Part shown: positions 34,652-45,066 of the stretch, one piece after another | How the letters are laid out: the number at the start of each line of letters is the position of its first letter | Numbering within the stretch: the first letter of the stretch is position 1 | Assembly (NCBI GenBank): GCA_001931535.1 | Contig: CP016211.1 | Span: 13,438,377 to 13,502,376 of the forward strand | Length of the DNA stretch: 64,000 nt | Direction: 5' to 3' | Source of the DNA: Minicystis rosea | GTDB taxonomy: Bacteria > Myxococcota_A > Polyangia > Polyangiales > Polyangiaceae | Notes under the pieces: generated by a model | Seen by the model: the letters and a program-made list of their open reading frames with translations, nothing else | Databases searched by the model: none | Told to the model about the DNA's origin: nothing | Position numbers and translations under genes: made by a program

Positions 34652-35782
34652 ATGAAGACGGAGCACAAGATCTACGCTGGGCTTGGCATCCTGGCCGCGC
34701 TCGGCGGCGGTCTCTGGATGACGACCCAGGACAAGAAGAAGCAGATCGAGAAGCACTCGGTGACGGCGGCCTCCGCCGACCTGCCGGCGATCGCCCTGCC
34801 CAAGGACGACGGCGACAAGGTCACCAAGGTCGAGCTCACCACGGTCGACAAGGACGACAAGACCAAGAAGGTCAAGGTCACGCTCGAGAAGAAGGGCGAG
34901 GACTGGTCGGTGACGGCGCCCGTCGCCGCCAAGGCCAACGCGTCGAACGTGAAGAGCCTCGTCGACAACCTCAAGGACCTGAAGGTCAAAGAGGTCATCG
35001 ATCGCACGGCCGGCTCCTACGAGCAGTACGAGCTCAACGACGACAAGGCCGTGCACGTGATCGCCTACAAGGGCGACGCCAAGGCCGTCGACGTCTACTT
35101 CGGCAAGAGCGGCTCGCGCGGGCAGATGGCGCGCGTTGCCGGCAAGGACGGCGTCTTCATCGCCCAGGGCTACTCGGCGTACCTCTACACGCGCGAGGTG
35201 AAGAACTGGCGCGAGACGTCGATCCTCAAGTTCGAGGACGCGAACGCCATCCAGGTCGAGGTGACCAACAAGAACGGCCTCTTCTCGTTCTCGAAGAACG
35301 GCGACAAGTGGTCGGGCTCGATCACCAAGCGTGACAAGGAAGGCAAGCTCGACAAGCCCGAGAAGGAGTGGAAGAAGTTCGACGAGGGCAAGGTCAAGGA
35401 CCTGCTCCGCGCCTTCAAGGGTCTCAACGCCGAGGACTTCGGCGACGTCGCCAAGGACAAGGCCGGCTCCGGCGTGGACGACGCCGAGAAGAGCGGCGGC
35501 GTGGTGAAGATCAAGCTCAAGGACGGCGCCGGCGACATCGTCGTCAAGGTCGGCAAGGTGCAGAAGGGCACGAGCCGCTGGGCTTGGAAGGACGGCGGCG
35601 ACACGCTCTACGCCGTCTCCTCGTGGTCCGCCGACTGGGCGACCGGCGAGGCGACCAAGTTCGAGAAGGGCGACGACAAGAAGAAGGACGACAAGGGGCC
35701 CCCGGGCGGGATGCCGGCCGGCCTGCCGCCCGGCATGCAGATGCCGGGGATGGATCCCCACGGCGGCATGGACGACCAGTAG
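34652..35782 (+). CDS. DUF4340 protein of the Gld-like cluster
   Basis: 376 residues, ATG at 34652 with GAGG upstream. One N-terminal membrane segment (about 7-22) is followed by Lys/Asp-rich repeats typical of DUF4340: VTKVELTTVDKDDKTKKVKVTLEKKGEDWSVTAPVAAKAN and DLKVKEVIDRTAGSYEQYELNDDKAVHVIAYKG. A second half repeats the lay-out (FSKNGDKWSGSI). The last 35 residues are Gly/Pro/Met-rich (GGMPAGLPPGMQMPGMDPHGG). DUF4340 genes regularly follow gldG-like genes; the protein is probably an extracytoplasmic partner of the transporter. Confidence 0.85.
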   Translation: MKTEHKIYAGLGILAALGGGLWMTTQDKKKQIEKHSVTAASADLPAIALPKDDGDKVTKVELTTVDKDDKTKKVKVTLEKKGEDWSVTAPVAAKANASNVKSLVDNLKDLKVKEVIDRTAGSYEQYELNDDKAVHVIAYKGDAKAVDVYFGKSGSRGQMARVAGKDGVFIAQGYSAYLYTREVKNWRETSILKFEDANAIQVEVTNKNGLFSFSKNGDKWSGSITKRDKEGKLDKPEKEWKKFDEGKVKDLLRAFKGLNAEDFGDVAKDKAGSGVDDAEKSGGVVKIKLKDGAGDIVVKVGKVQKGTSRWAWKDGGDTLYAVSSWSADWATGEATKFEKGDDKKKDDKGPPGGMPAGLPPGMQMPGMDPHGGMDDQ

Positions 35783-35914
35783 CCCTCTCCGCGGCGCGCT
35801 GCACCTCGCGGCGCGCCGAGCTCCTGCTTCGCGCTTCCCTCGACAACACGCATCCGATCGACGCGGCGTCGCTGCGGCCAAGAGCCGAAGCGGCGCCGTG
35901 TGTCGTTGGTGGTA

Positions 35915-36157
35915 GATGGTTTGAGCTCAAACCATCGTCGCCACCGGCGCGAGCTTGGGCGACGAGCGTGTCGGGCGGCGCAGGACGAACCGTTTGAGCT
36001 CAAACGATTGCGCTGGAGACGTGGCTGCTGCCGTCGATGCGATGGTTTGAGCTCAAACCATCTTGCCGGCGAGCGATGGGCAAGCGGCTCTGCAGAGAGC
36101 ACGCGGATGCTGCAATCGGCTGCGCTGCTGTCGCCGATGGTTTGAGCTCAAACCATC
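35915..36157. repeat. Array of four phased palindromes in a convergent intergenic region
   Basis: Three 22-bp perfect palindromes (35915-35936, 36041-36062, 36136-36157), with core TGGTTTGAGCTCAAACCA, and one 16-bp version, CGTTTGAGCTCAAACG (35991-36006). Centre-to-centre distances are 73, 53 and 95 bp, close to 7, 5 and 9 helical turns. The 400-bp gap between the DUF4340 gene and the kinase gene holds nothing else. The GTTTnnnnnnAAAC frame recalls parS but the core differs. The array is likely a multi-site binding region for a dimeric DNA-binding protein. Confidence 0.85.
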
Positions 36158-36179
36158 TGGTCGGCGACCCGCGCGCCGA

Positions 36180-37787
<1,608 letters not shown>

Positions 37788-37805
37788 GGTGCTACCCGGT
37801 CTGCG

Positions 37806-39635
37806 CTATTGCGCTTTCGGCAGCCGGACCACGGCGCCGCTGGGATCGCTCGATCCGCCCTCGCTCAGCCAGTAGATGGCATTGGCGTCCGTCACGACGG
37901 CGCCGGGCGCCTTCTGCCCGCTGGCGAGCGTCTTCGGCGCGTCGCCGGCCTTGGCCGAAAGCGGGAGCGACATGACGGTGCCGTCACCGCGGTTGGTCCA
38001 ATAGACGTTGGCCGCGTCGACGGCGATGCCGTTCGGATAACCGAGGTTCTGCGCCATCTCCTCGGGCGCGCCGAGGCTCCCGTCCGCCTGCACGACGGAG
38101 CGCATCACGGTGCCCTTGGCGGCGAAGCTCACCCACCAGACGGCCGTGGTCGCGCCGTTCGTGCCGGCCTCGAGCGCGAGCGCGCGCGGCGTTTGCTGCC
38201 CGGTCGCGAACGTCTCCACCGTGGCGGTCCCGCTCTTGTGGCTCACGCGCGCGAGCGAGCCATCGGGCGTCTGCGCCATCGCGGTGCCTTCGTTGGTCCA
38301 GTAGACATAGGTGTCGTCGGCGACGAGCCGATACGGGTAGTTCCCGGTCGCGATCTGCTTCGAGCCCGCGCCGTCGAGGCCCGCGGAGAAGATGCCGCCC
38401 GATTGGAAGTCGCTCCAGAAGAGCTTGTTCGCTGCGAGCGCGATGCCCTCGGGGACGTCGAGGCCGTTGACGATCGCCGTCGGCGTGCCGTCTTGGAGGC
38501 GGAAGATCGCGCCCATGCCGGCCGCGCCCGGAGCGTCGGTCCAATAGATGGTATCGCCCGAGGCCACGAGCGCGCGCGGCGCGGTGCTCGCGCTGGTGAG
38601 CTGCTCGGGCACGCCGCCCGCCGATGCCACGGCCTTGACCGCGCCCTGCGCGCCGGAGAGGCCCGCGTTGGTCCACACCACGCCGCCGCTCGTGAGCGAC
38701 AGCGCCACCGGGAGCGGCTGCCCGCCCGCGAGCGCGATCGCGCCGGTGTACGCCGCCGGCTGGATCTTCGCCGCCGACCACGGACCGCACGTGGGCAGGC
38801 TCGTCGACTTTTGCCCGCAGCCCGTCGCGATCGGCGTGGTCACCACGTTCACGATCTTGCCGGAGGTGACCTGATCACACACGCCTTGAGGCAGCGCGAT
38901 GCGCCCCTCTTCGTTGACCTTCCAGCCGGTGTCGCTGTCGGCGTCGAGCGTGACGAAGCACCCGACCGGCCCGCAGATGCCCTCGCCTTCGGTCTGGAGC
39001 GCGACGTTGATGCCTTCGGCGTTGGGGATGGTGCAAGTCGCCATGTCGAGCGCCGCCACCGTGGGCGTGCCCCAGCAGTTCGTGCTGTCGAAGCAGCCGC
39101 CGTCGCCGAAGATGCCGTCTTCCGTGTAGGTGGGGAGCTTCTGCGAATCGAGCTGCTTGTCCACGCAGGTGCCGGCCACGCACGACTTGCCTTCGGGGCA
39201 GGTGCTCGTCGCCTCGCCGCTCAGGATCTTCGCTTGCCCCGAGCAGAGGAACTCGAGCGGAAGCTGGAGCGTCACCACCCGATCGACGGGCACCGTGGTC
39301 ACGATCTCGCGGAGGATCTTCACCTCGCCGTCGCGCCCGCCGCTGCGCGCGCTCACGATGATGCGAACCGCGTCGTCCGCGTTCTCGGGCGCGATGAGCC
39401 CGATCGTGCCGGGCAGGTGGATCTCGCCGTCACCCGGGCCCATGCGATCGTAGTCGTTGCGGAGCTTGGGCACGCCTTCGGTGAAGGCCTCGATGCGGAT
39501 GGCGTCGATGTCCTTGGGCAACGACAGATCCGTTTGCACCGCGAGCATGATCTGCCCGAGCGGCTTCGCCTTGCAGCCGCCTGCGGCCAGCGCGCACGCG
39601 GCTGCCGCCATCAGGGCCAAGTTGACCAACCTCAT
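37806..39635 (-). CDS. Beta-propeller surface lipoprotein in a kinase operon
   Basis: 609 residues. ATG at 39635 follows GGAGGTCGGCG and begins MRLVNLALMAAAACALAAGGC, a lipoprotein signal. Residues to about 280 form a Cys-containing domain (SVDD-like segments CSGQAKILSGEATSTCPEGKSCVAGTC). The rest is a propeller with seven or so YWTD-like blades (TIYWTDAPGAAG, KLFWSDFQSGG, YVYWTNEGTAM, NVYWTNRGDGT, AIYWLSEGG). Its start overlaps the stop of the upstream PEGA gene by ATGA, and the kinase follows. It is a candidate extracellular sensor for the kinase; that link is inference from operon structure. Confidence 0.85.
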   Translation of the reverse strand: MRLVNLALMAAAACALAAGGCKAKPLGQIMLAVQTDLSLPKDIDAIRIEAFTEGVPKLRNDYDRMGPGDGEIHLPGTIGLIAPENADDAVRIIVSARSGGRDGEVKILREIVTTVPVDRVVTLQLPLEFLCSGQAKILSGEATSTCPEGKSCVAGTCVDKQLDSQKLPTYTEDGIFGDGGCFDSTNCWGTPTVAALDMATCTIPNAEGINVALQTEGEGICGPVGCFVTLDADSDTGWKVNEEGRIALPQGVCDQVTSGKIVNVVTTPIATGCGQKSTSLPTCGPWSAAKIQPAAYTGAIALAGGQPLPVALSLTSGGVVWTNAGLSGAQGAVKAVASAGGVPEQLTSASTAPRALVASGDTIYWTDAPGAAGMGAIFRLQDGTPTAIVNGLDVPEGIALAANKLFWSDFQSGGIFSAGLDGAGSKQIATGNYPYRLVADDTYVYWTNEGTAMAQTPDGSLARVSHKSGTATVETFATGQQTPRALALEAGTNGATTAVWWVSFAAKGTVMRSVVQADGSLGAPEEMAQNLGYPNGIAVDAANVYWTNRGDGTVMSLPLSAKAGDAPKTLASGQKAPGAVVTDANAIYWLSEGGSSDPSGAVVRLPKAQ

Positions 39636-40663
39636 CGCCGACCTCCAAAAGAAAAGCCACCAAAGCCCCCCGTCGAAAGCTGCACTTTGCCGGGCGCGAG
39701 GTTGCCCTCGATGGCCGGCTGCTGCGACGGCTTGAAGAGGAACGCGCCGCCCACCGCAGCGCCCGCGGCGAGCGCCGCGCCGCCCACGATCCAAAGCACC
39801 GTCTTCGTCACGTCCTTGGGGAGCGGGTTCAGCGTCACGTCCACGCGGCGGAGCTGATCGTCCTGGATCACCACCTCCGATTGGTACGCCGCCATGCCCT
39901 GCGCGGTGACGCGCAGCGTGTGCCCACCGCTCGGCAGCGAGCCCTCCCACTTGCCTTTGCCGATGACCTTGCTGTCGACGGAGATGAGATCGTTCTCGCC
40001 CGCGTTCACCTGCAGGCGGCCGCGGTGGATCTCCTTCTCGATCTGCGCGTCGAACGCGATCTCGCCGCCGCCCACGATCTCGCGCGTGACCACGAAATCC
40101 TTGAAGCCGGGCTTCTTGATCTTGATCTTGCGGTTGCCGACGTCGACGAAGATGGGCTCCGCGATCGGCGTCGTCCCGACCTTCTCCTCGTCGATGAAGA
40201 CCTCGGCCCCGTCCTCGTTGGCGCGCAGCTTGAGCGCGCTCACGAAGGTCTCCACCGTCTTGATGATCTCGGCGGCGTTCGTCCGATCGTCGTCGGTGAG
40301 CATGGCCGCGGCTTCCTTGCGGTAGCGGCGGATGGTCTCGAGCATCTTCGCGTAGCGCCGCAGGTTCTTCTGGCAAACCGCGACGTTCCACAGGAGGCGC
40401 GGATCGTTCGAGAGCTCGAAGGCGCGCTGGAACTTGACGATGGCGTTGCCGAAATCCTTGTCGGCGTAGAGGATGCGACCAGCCTCGTACTCGGCCTTGG
40501 CCATGCCGGTGAGGGTCTCGGAGAGCGGCTTCACCGGCGCGGTGGGCGCTGCAGGCGCGGCCGCCGGAGGCGACGGCCGCGCGGTCTGACCGGCAGCCGG
40601 CCCCGCCACGAGGAGAGCACCGAGGGCGGCGGAGACGAAGAGGGCGTTGATCTGCGATCGCAT
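39632..40663 (-). CDS. Exported TPR/PEGA-domain protein, first gene of the kinase operon
   Basis: 343 residues with an N-terminal signal peptide (MRSQINALFVSAALGALLVAGPAAGQ). A TPR-like helical stretch follows (YEAGRILYADKDFGNAIVKFQRAFELSNDPRLLWNVAVCQKNLRRYAKMLETIRRY). Two PEGA-type beta repeats come next (EDGAEVFIDEEKVGTTPIAEPIFVDVGNRKIKIKKPGF and a second around KVIGKGKWEGSLPSGGHTLRVTAQGM). A C-terminal transmembrane segment ends the fold near residue 300. PEGA domains are common in myxobacterial envelope and signalling proteins. It is coupled by ATGA to the propeller gene. Confidence 0.88.
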   Translation of the reverse strand: MRSQINALFVSAALGALLVAGPAAGQTARPSPPAAAPAAPTAPVKPLSETLTGMAKAEYEAGRILYADKDFGNAIVKFQRAFELSNDPRLLWNVAVCQKNLRRYAKMLETIRRYRKEAAAMLTDDDRTNAAEIIKTVETFVSALKLRANEDGAEVFIDEEKVGTTPIAEPIFVDVGNRKIKIKKPGFKDFVVTREIVGGGEIAFDAQIEKEIHRGRLQVNAGENDLISVDSKVIGKGKWEGSLPSGGHTLRVTAQGMAAYQSEVVIQDDQLRRVDVTLNPLPKDVTKTVLWIVGGAALAAGAAVGGAFLFKPSQQPAIEGNLAPGKVQLSTGGFGGFSFGGRR

Positions 40664-40812
40664 GAGGTGATCCCGGCTGGCGCTGCGATGGAAGGCGAGC
40701 GCCCACCGTGCGGAACATGCTAACCGAAATGGTAGGGCCGCGATACGGAACGGCGCCCGCGCCGCGCAAGATAGGCGACATGCTGGGCCCGCCCGAACTA
40801 GGATGCGCCCTC

Positions 40813-41991
40813 ATGAGAGTCTGCGTCGCCGGCGCGGCCGCCCTGCTCGGCGTCCTCTTCGGAGCCGTATCCGCCCGCGCGGCGGGGAACGGCGTGGCCC
40901 TCGATCAATTCGAGGCCGCGCCTCCCGGCGACACCTTCTTCGGTGTCCCGTCTCCTCATGCGCAAGGCAACTTCGTGCCGCGCGCGCTGGCCTACTTCGA
41001 CTACGCGAGCCAGCCGCTCCGGATCGCCGAAGGCGACAACCACGCGTCGGTCGTCGGTGGGCAAGCGATGCTCCACATCGCCGCCAGCCTCTCGATCCAG
41101 GACCGCCTGCTCATCTCCGCGTCGCTTCCCATCGCGGTGGCTCAGAACGGGGACAGCCCCACGGTGCGTGGCACGAAGCTCTCGTCGCCGACCTCGGCGC
41201 AGGTGGGCGATCTCCGCGTCGGCCTGCGCGTGCGCATGGTCGGCGACGACGGCGACGCCTTCCAGCTCGGCGTGGGCCTCAACCTGCACACGCCGACCGC
41301 GCCGGCCGGCTCGTTCACGGGCGAGGGCGTGGTGCGCGCCGCGCCGCAGCTCCTCTTCGGCGGCCGCTTTCGCGCGGGGCCGACATGGGTGTGGTCCGCG
41401 GCGATCGGCGCGATGATCCGGCCGACGACGAACCCTTCGACCATCACGTACGGCGGCGGCATCGCGGCTTCGCTCTTCGACGATCGCCTCCAGATCGGGC
41501 CCGAGGCGTACGCCTCCACGCCGCTCCAGACCGGCGCCTTCACCCTCGACGAAGACGTCGACATCCCGGCCAACACCCAGACCAACGCGGAGATCTTGCT
41601 CGGCGTGCGGACGCGGCTCTTCCGCGGCCTCGTCATAGGTTGCGCCGTCGGCCCGGGCCTCACCAAGGCCATTGGCACCCCGGAGTTCCGCTTCGTCGGC
41701 ACCCTCGGCTGGGCGCCGGGCCTCAGCAAGCCGGAGGGCACGCCGGCCACCACCGGCGATACCGACGGTGACGGCATCCCCGACGTGCGTGACGCCTGTC
41801 CTTATGCCTTCGGTCCCAAGGACACGAATCCGAAGAAGAATGGTTGTCCCGTCATCGACGATGACGAAGACGGCGTCCCCGACGACGAAGACGCGTGCCA
41901 CGGCAAATACGGCCCGCGCAGCAAAGACCCGAAGAAGAATGGTTGTCCGGTGGCGCTCCCGCCGCCTCCACCGGCCAAGGCTCCTCGATGA
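40813..41991 (+). CDS. Outer-membrane barrel protein with C-terminal TSP3-type calcium repeats
   Basis: 392 residues. A signal peptide (VCVAGAAALLGVLFGAVSARA) leads to about 290 residues of barrel-type strands (ALAYFDYASQPLRI, LLISASLPIAVAQ, DLRVGLRVRMVGDDGDAFQLGVGLNL). Two thrombospondin-type-3 repeats with D-x-D-G-D-G-x-P-D calcium motifs follow (DTDGDGIPDVRDACP, DDDEDGVPDDEDACH). The protein stops at a Pro-rich tail without the OmpA peptidoglycan-binding domain that normally follows in this family. The ATG at 40813 has no Shine-Dalgarno but a TAGGAT box 8 nt upstream. Confidence 0.8.
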   Translation: MRVCVAGAAALLGVLFGAVSARAAGNGVALDQFEAAPPGDTFFGVPSPHAQGNFVPRALAYFDYASQPLRIAEGDNHASVVGGQAMLHIAASLSIQDRLLISASLPIAVAQNGDSPTVRGTKLSSPTSAQVGDLRVGLRVRMVGDDGDAFQLGVGLNLHTPTAPAGSFTGEGVVRAAPQLLFGGRFRAGPTWVWSAAIGAMIRPTTNPSTITYGGGIAASLFDDRLQIGPEAYASTPLQTGAFTLDEDVDIPANTQTNAEILLGVRTRLFRGLVIGCAVGPGLTKAIGTPEFRFVGTLGWAPGLSKPEGTPATTGDTDGDGIPDVRDACPYAFGPKDTNPKKNGCPVIDDDEDGVPDDEDACHGKYGPRSKDPKKNGCPVALPPPPPAKAPR

Positions 41992-41998
41992 GAGAGCG

Positions 41999-42025
41999 CC
42001 ATTGCAATGGTGACCATTGCAATGG
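41999..42025. promoter_or_regulatory. Twin 12-bp palindromes upstream of the PqqD/glycosyltransferase-like gene
   Basis: CCATTGCAATGG occurs twice (41999-42010 and 42014-42025), separated by TGA. Both are perfect palindromes and lie 64-90 bp before the GTG start at 42090 in the gap after the barrel gene. It is a candidate tandem operator, or less likely a terminator. Confidence 0.5.
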
Positions 42026-42089
42026 TTCTCATCGCCATGCCGCGCGCGGGCGTCGACAATTCCGCGCGGTGATCTAGCCTCGGCCCTCC

Positions 42090-43913
42090 GTGACCTCCGG
42101 CGACGATCTCTTTCGCGCGTGGCCCGATCTCCTGCGGCTCCCCGCGGGCGCTCAGGCGGAGCTCGTCTACGAGCCGTTCGGGCGCGCGGGGCACGTGCTC
42201 TCCGCCGAGCGGGCGCGGGTGCTTGCCACGTGTCGCGGGCTCGCCACGCTCGATCAACATGCGGGCCGCATCGCAGCGCAGGTCGGGCGCGCGGCGGCGG
42301 CGGTGCGCGTCGATCTCGCGGAGCTCGTCGCCGCGGGCCTCTTGGTATCGGCCGGCGCTCTCCTGCGGCGCATCGCCGAGGCCGCGCCCCGCACGCCCGA
42401 GGAGCCGCCTCGCATCGCGACGCTGGGGATCGCCACGCGTGATCGCCTCCCCGATGTGCGCGCCGCCCTCGAGAGCTACCTCGTCAACGCGCGGGACCAC
42501 GGGCGGACACTGGAGATCGTCGTTGCCGAAGGGGCCGTATCCGAGGCGACCCGCGAAGCGACGCGCGCCGATCTCGTCGCGCTCGCATCGCGCTATGGCG
42601 CCGCCGTCTTTCATGCGGGGATGCCGGAGCGCGAGGCCTATGCGGCGACTCTCGCGGCGCGCGCGGGCGTGCCCCTCGACGTCGTGCGCTTCGCGCTGCT
42701 CAATCCCGAGGGCTTTCCGCAGGACACCGGCGCGGGTCGCAATGCCATTCTGTTGCATGCGGCCGGCGAGCTGCACGTGCAGGTCGACGACGACACGCGC
42801 TGCCGCCTCGCGCCGGCGCCCGGGCGCGTGCCTGGTCTATCGCTCACCTCGCAGCACGATCCCACCGAGTCGTGGTTTCCCGCGGCCGGCGAGCCCGCGC
42901 TGCCCGAGCGGGTGCGCGTGGATCGATGCTACCTCGCGGTGCACGAAGAGCTGCTCGGTCGCAACGTCGCCGCCTGCGCGGACGGCGCGCGCCGGCAGGG
43001 CCTGGAGGTGGAGCGCGCCTCGTCGGCGTTCTTTCGCCGCCTGTCGCCTGCGGGCGGCCGCGTGCTCGCCACGATGACCGGATCGGCCGGCGACACCGGC
43101 ACCGGATCGATGTGGCACTACCTCCTCTTCGGCGGCCGTACGCGCGAGCGATTGCTCGCCTCCGAGGATCACTATCGGCGCGCGTTCACCAGTCGACAGG
43201 CCGTGCGCGCCGTCCCGCGGGCGGCCGTGAGCGACGGCATCTTCTGCATGAGCATGAGCCTCGGTCTGGATGGGCGCGAGCTCCTGCCGCCCTTCCTCCC
43301 CGTGCAACGCAACTCCGACGGCGTGCACGCCTTCGTGGTGCGCATGACCCAGCATGGGGCGTTCACCGGCTTTCTCCCGTGGGTGATCGAGCACAGCCCG
43401 TCGCGGCCGCGCACGTCGTCGTTCGCCGACTTCTTCGCGAGCCTCGGGCGCACGGCGAGCGAGGACATGCTCTGCGGCCTCATCGCCACGAGTGGCATCA
43501 CGCCCGACCCCAACGACTCGCGCGTCGCTCTCCGCGCGCTCGGCGCGACCCTCGCGCGCTGGGGAAACCTCGCGGCGGCCGACTTCGACGACGTGGTGCG
43601 CACGCCGGTCCTGCGCGCGCGGAGCCTCGACGCGCAGCTCCTCGAGGAAGCGCTCCTCGCCCATCGCGGTGCGCCCGCATTCTGGGCGCGCGACGTCGAG
43701 CGGGCCGCGGCCGCATTGCAGGCGGCGCTGCCGCGCGCGGCGGAGGTCGCGCCGATCGACCTCACGGCCGCTTTCGGTGTCGAGGATGGGAAGGCCGCGA
43801 TGCGGCGCATGGTGCGCGGCTACGGCGTGCTGCTCGAATGCTGGCCCGAGATCTGGGAGGCCGCGAAGGCGCTGCGCGCCGAAGGGACGAGGCCTGGCGC
43901 GAGGGTCGCGTAG
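42090..43913 (+). CDS. Large protein with PqqD-like N-terminus and glycosyltransferase-like core
   Basis: 607 residues from a GTG at 42090 (TAGCCT 9 nt upstream, no Shine-Dalgarno). Residues about 18-95 (ELVYEPFGRAGHVLSAERARVLATCRGLATLDQ...LAELVAAGLLV) follow the hydrophobic pattern of PqqD/RRE domains, which bind precursor peptides in RiPP pathways. Residues about 110-400 look like a GT-A glycosyltransferase: RIATLGIATRDRLPDVRAALESY, then ELHVQVDDDTRCRL with a D-D-D metal motif. The last 200 residues are helical. Both assignments rest on pattern recognition only. Its convergent neighbour at 43921 is also unrecognised. A peptide-modifying glycosyltransferase is a reasonable hypothesis, not a demonstration. 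Confidence 0.55.
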   Translation: MTSGDDLFRAWPDLLRLPAGAQAELVYEPFGRAGHVLSAERARVLATCRGLATLDQHAGRIAAQVGRAAAAVRVDLAELVAAGLLVSAGALLRRIAEAAPRTPEEPPRIATLGIATRDRLPDVRAALESYLVNARDHGRTLEIVVAEGAVSEATREATRADLVALASRYGAAVFHAGMPEREAYAATLAARAGVPLDVVRFALLNPEGFPQDTGAGRNAILLHAAGELHVQVDDDTRCRLAPAPGRVPGLSLTSQHDPTESWFPAAGEPALPERVRVDRCYLAVHEELLGRNVAACADGARRQGLEVERASSAFFRRLSPAGGRVLATMTGSAGDTGTGSMWHYLLFGGRTRERLLASEDHYRRAFTSRQAVRAVPRAAVSDGIFCMSMSLGLDGRELLPPFLPVQRNSDGVHAFVVRMTQHGAFTGFLPWVIEHSPSRPRTSSFADFFASLGRTASEDMLCGLIATSGITPDPNDSRVALRALGATLARWGNLAAADFDDVVRTPVLRARSLDAQLLEEALLAHRGAPAFWARDVERAAAALQAALPRAAEVAPIDLTAAFGVEDGKAAMRRMVRGYGVLLECWPEIWEAAKALRAEGTRPGARVA

Positions 43914-43920
43914 CTTCGCG

Positions 43921-44859
43921 TCAGCAGCAGCTCGCCACGATCTCCCAGCATCGCTCCGCGACCTCGCGGTATCCATCGCGCGGCAGCGGCGTCGGTGAAA
44001 CGCCGTGCTCGGCGAACAGCGCGGTCAGGCTCGCTTCGAGCTCCGCGCTCGTCGCCTCGCGGAGATAGCCTTCCACGGCCGCGGTGATCTCGCGCCGCAC
44101 CCGCGCGGGCATCTCGCGCAGCGGATGATCACCGGAGAGCCTCGGCTCGATCTCACCGGCGATGCCGTCCGCCGCCGCGGGCAGCCCCACGAGCGCGCGC
44201 TGGAAGGTCGCGCCCAAGAGGCGCAGGATCTCGCGGGCCAGCGCGCGCACGCGGGGGCGCTCGATGTGCTCTTCGTTCTCGGCCAAGAGACCGAGGTATT
44301 CGTCGGAGAGCAGCCGGCGCATGTCGTTGCTGAGGAGGCGCTGCGACTCCGGCGTGAGGCGGAGCGAAGCGATCTGCGCGAGCACGATGTCGCGCATCAT
44401 CGAGAGGCGCGCGGGCAAGGCCCCCGGCGAGTCCTCGATGACTTCGCCGAGCGGATGCACGAGCCGCGGGCCGAAGGTCTCGAGCGCGTGACCGATGGCG
44501 CGGCGGCGCTGCTCTCCGCCGCCCAGCGTGGCCAGCGCGCGGGAGAGGGACGCGCGGCTCGGCGCGTGCACGAGGACGTCTCGGCCTTCGCGGTAGCGAT
44601 CGTCGTACATGCGCAGCGAGTCGAGCAGCTCGCGGAACGCGTCGCCCGTGGGCGAGCCTCCGTACACGCGCACCGTGAGGCCGCTGTCGGGCCCCGCGTC
44701 GAAGAGGCGTTGCACCTCGAGCAGCGCCTCCTCGGCGGTGGGCTCGTTCGATCGATCCGGTGCGGTCGTCGGTAGTATCGATCGCGATCGGGCCTCGCCG
44801 CGCTCGCGAGGAGCGCGTCCTCTTCTGCGCGGCGCCGGTACGATCGACGAGGAGGCCAC
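43921..44859 (-). CDS. Unrecognised helical protein ending in Cys-Cys
   Basis: 312 residues from a GTG at 44859 (no good Shine-Dalgarno, so the start is uncertain). The N-terminal 40 residues are Arg/Ser-rich. The rest is alpha-helical with many Leu, Glu and Arg (EALLEVQRLFDAGPDSG, LLDSLRMYDDRYREGRDVLVHAPSRASL, RRLLSDEYLGLLAENEEHIERPRVRALAREILRLL). It ends in RDGYREVAERCWEIVASCC. No family is recognised. It is convergent with the PqqD/glycosyltransferase-like gene, 7 bp between stops. Confidence 0.6.
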   Translation of the reverse strand: MASSSIVPAPRRRGRAPRERGEARSRSILPTTAPDRSNEPTAEEALLEVQRLFDAGPDSGLTVRVYGGSPTGDAFRELLDSLRMYDDRYREGRDVLVHAPSRASLSRALATLGGGEQRRRAIGHALETFGPRLVHPLGEVIEDSPGALPARLSMMRDIVLAQIASLRLTPESQRLLSNDMRRLLSDEYLGLLAENEEHIERPRVRALAREILRLLGATFQRALVGLPAAADGIAGEIEPRLSGDHPLREMPARVRREITAAVEGYLREATSAELEASLTALFAEHGVSPTPLPRDGYREVAERCWEIVASCC

Positions 44860-45066
44860 GCCGGAGGGTAGCGCAAGGGCACGCCGGTAGCAGGCGATCC
44901 TGCGTCGATCACGTGCTCGTACCTTCCATGATCACGGCGTTCGCGACGAACACACGACGGCGACATGAGCGCCGAGCAGGCCGCCCGAACGTCATCGCGG
45001 CTGCACGGATCGTGCGCGTTCGCGACGCATGTCGATCCTCGATCGATCGGCAAACTGCGCCGCAAG

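Noticed and set aside
35915..36157. Canonical parS cluster
   Set aside because: The core is GAGCTC rather than the CACGTG core of known parS sites and no parAB genes are in the window, so it is reported as an unidentified palindrome array instead.
35915..36157. Four stacked transcription terminators
   Set aside because: The palindromes have almost no loop, no T-tracts, and helically phased spacing, which fits protein binding better.
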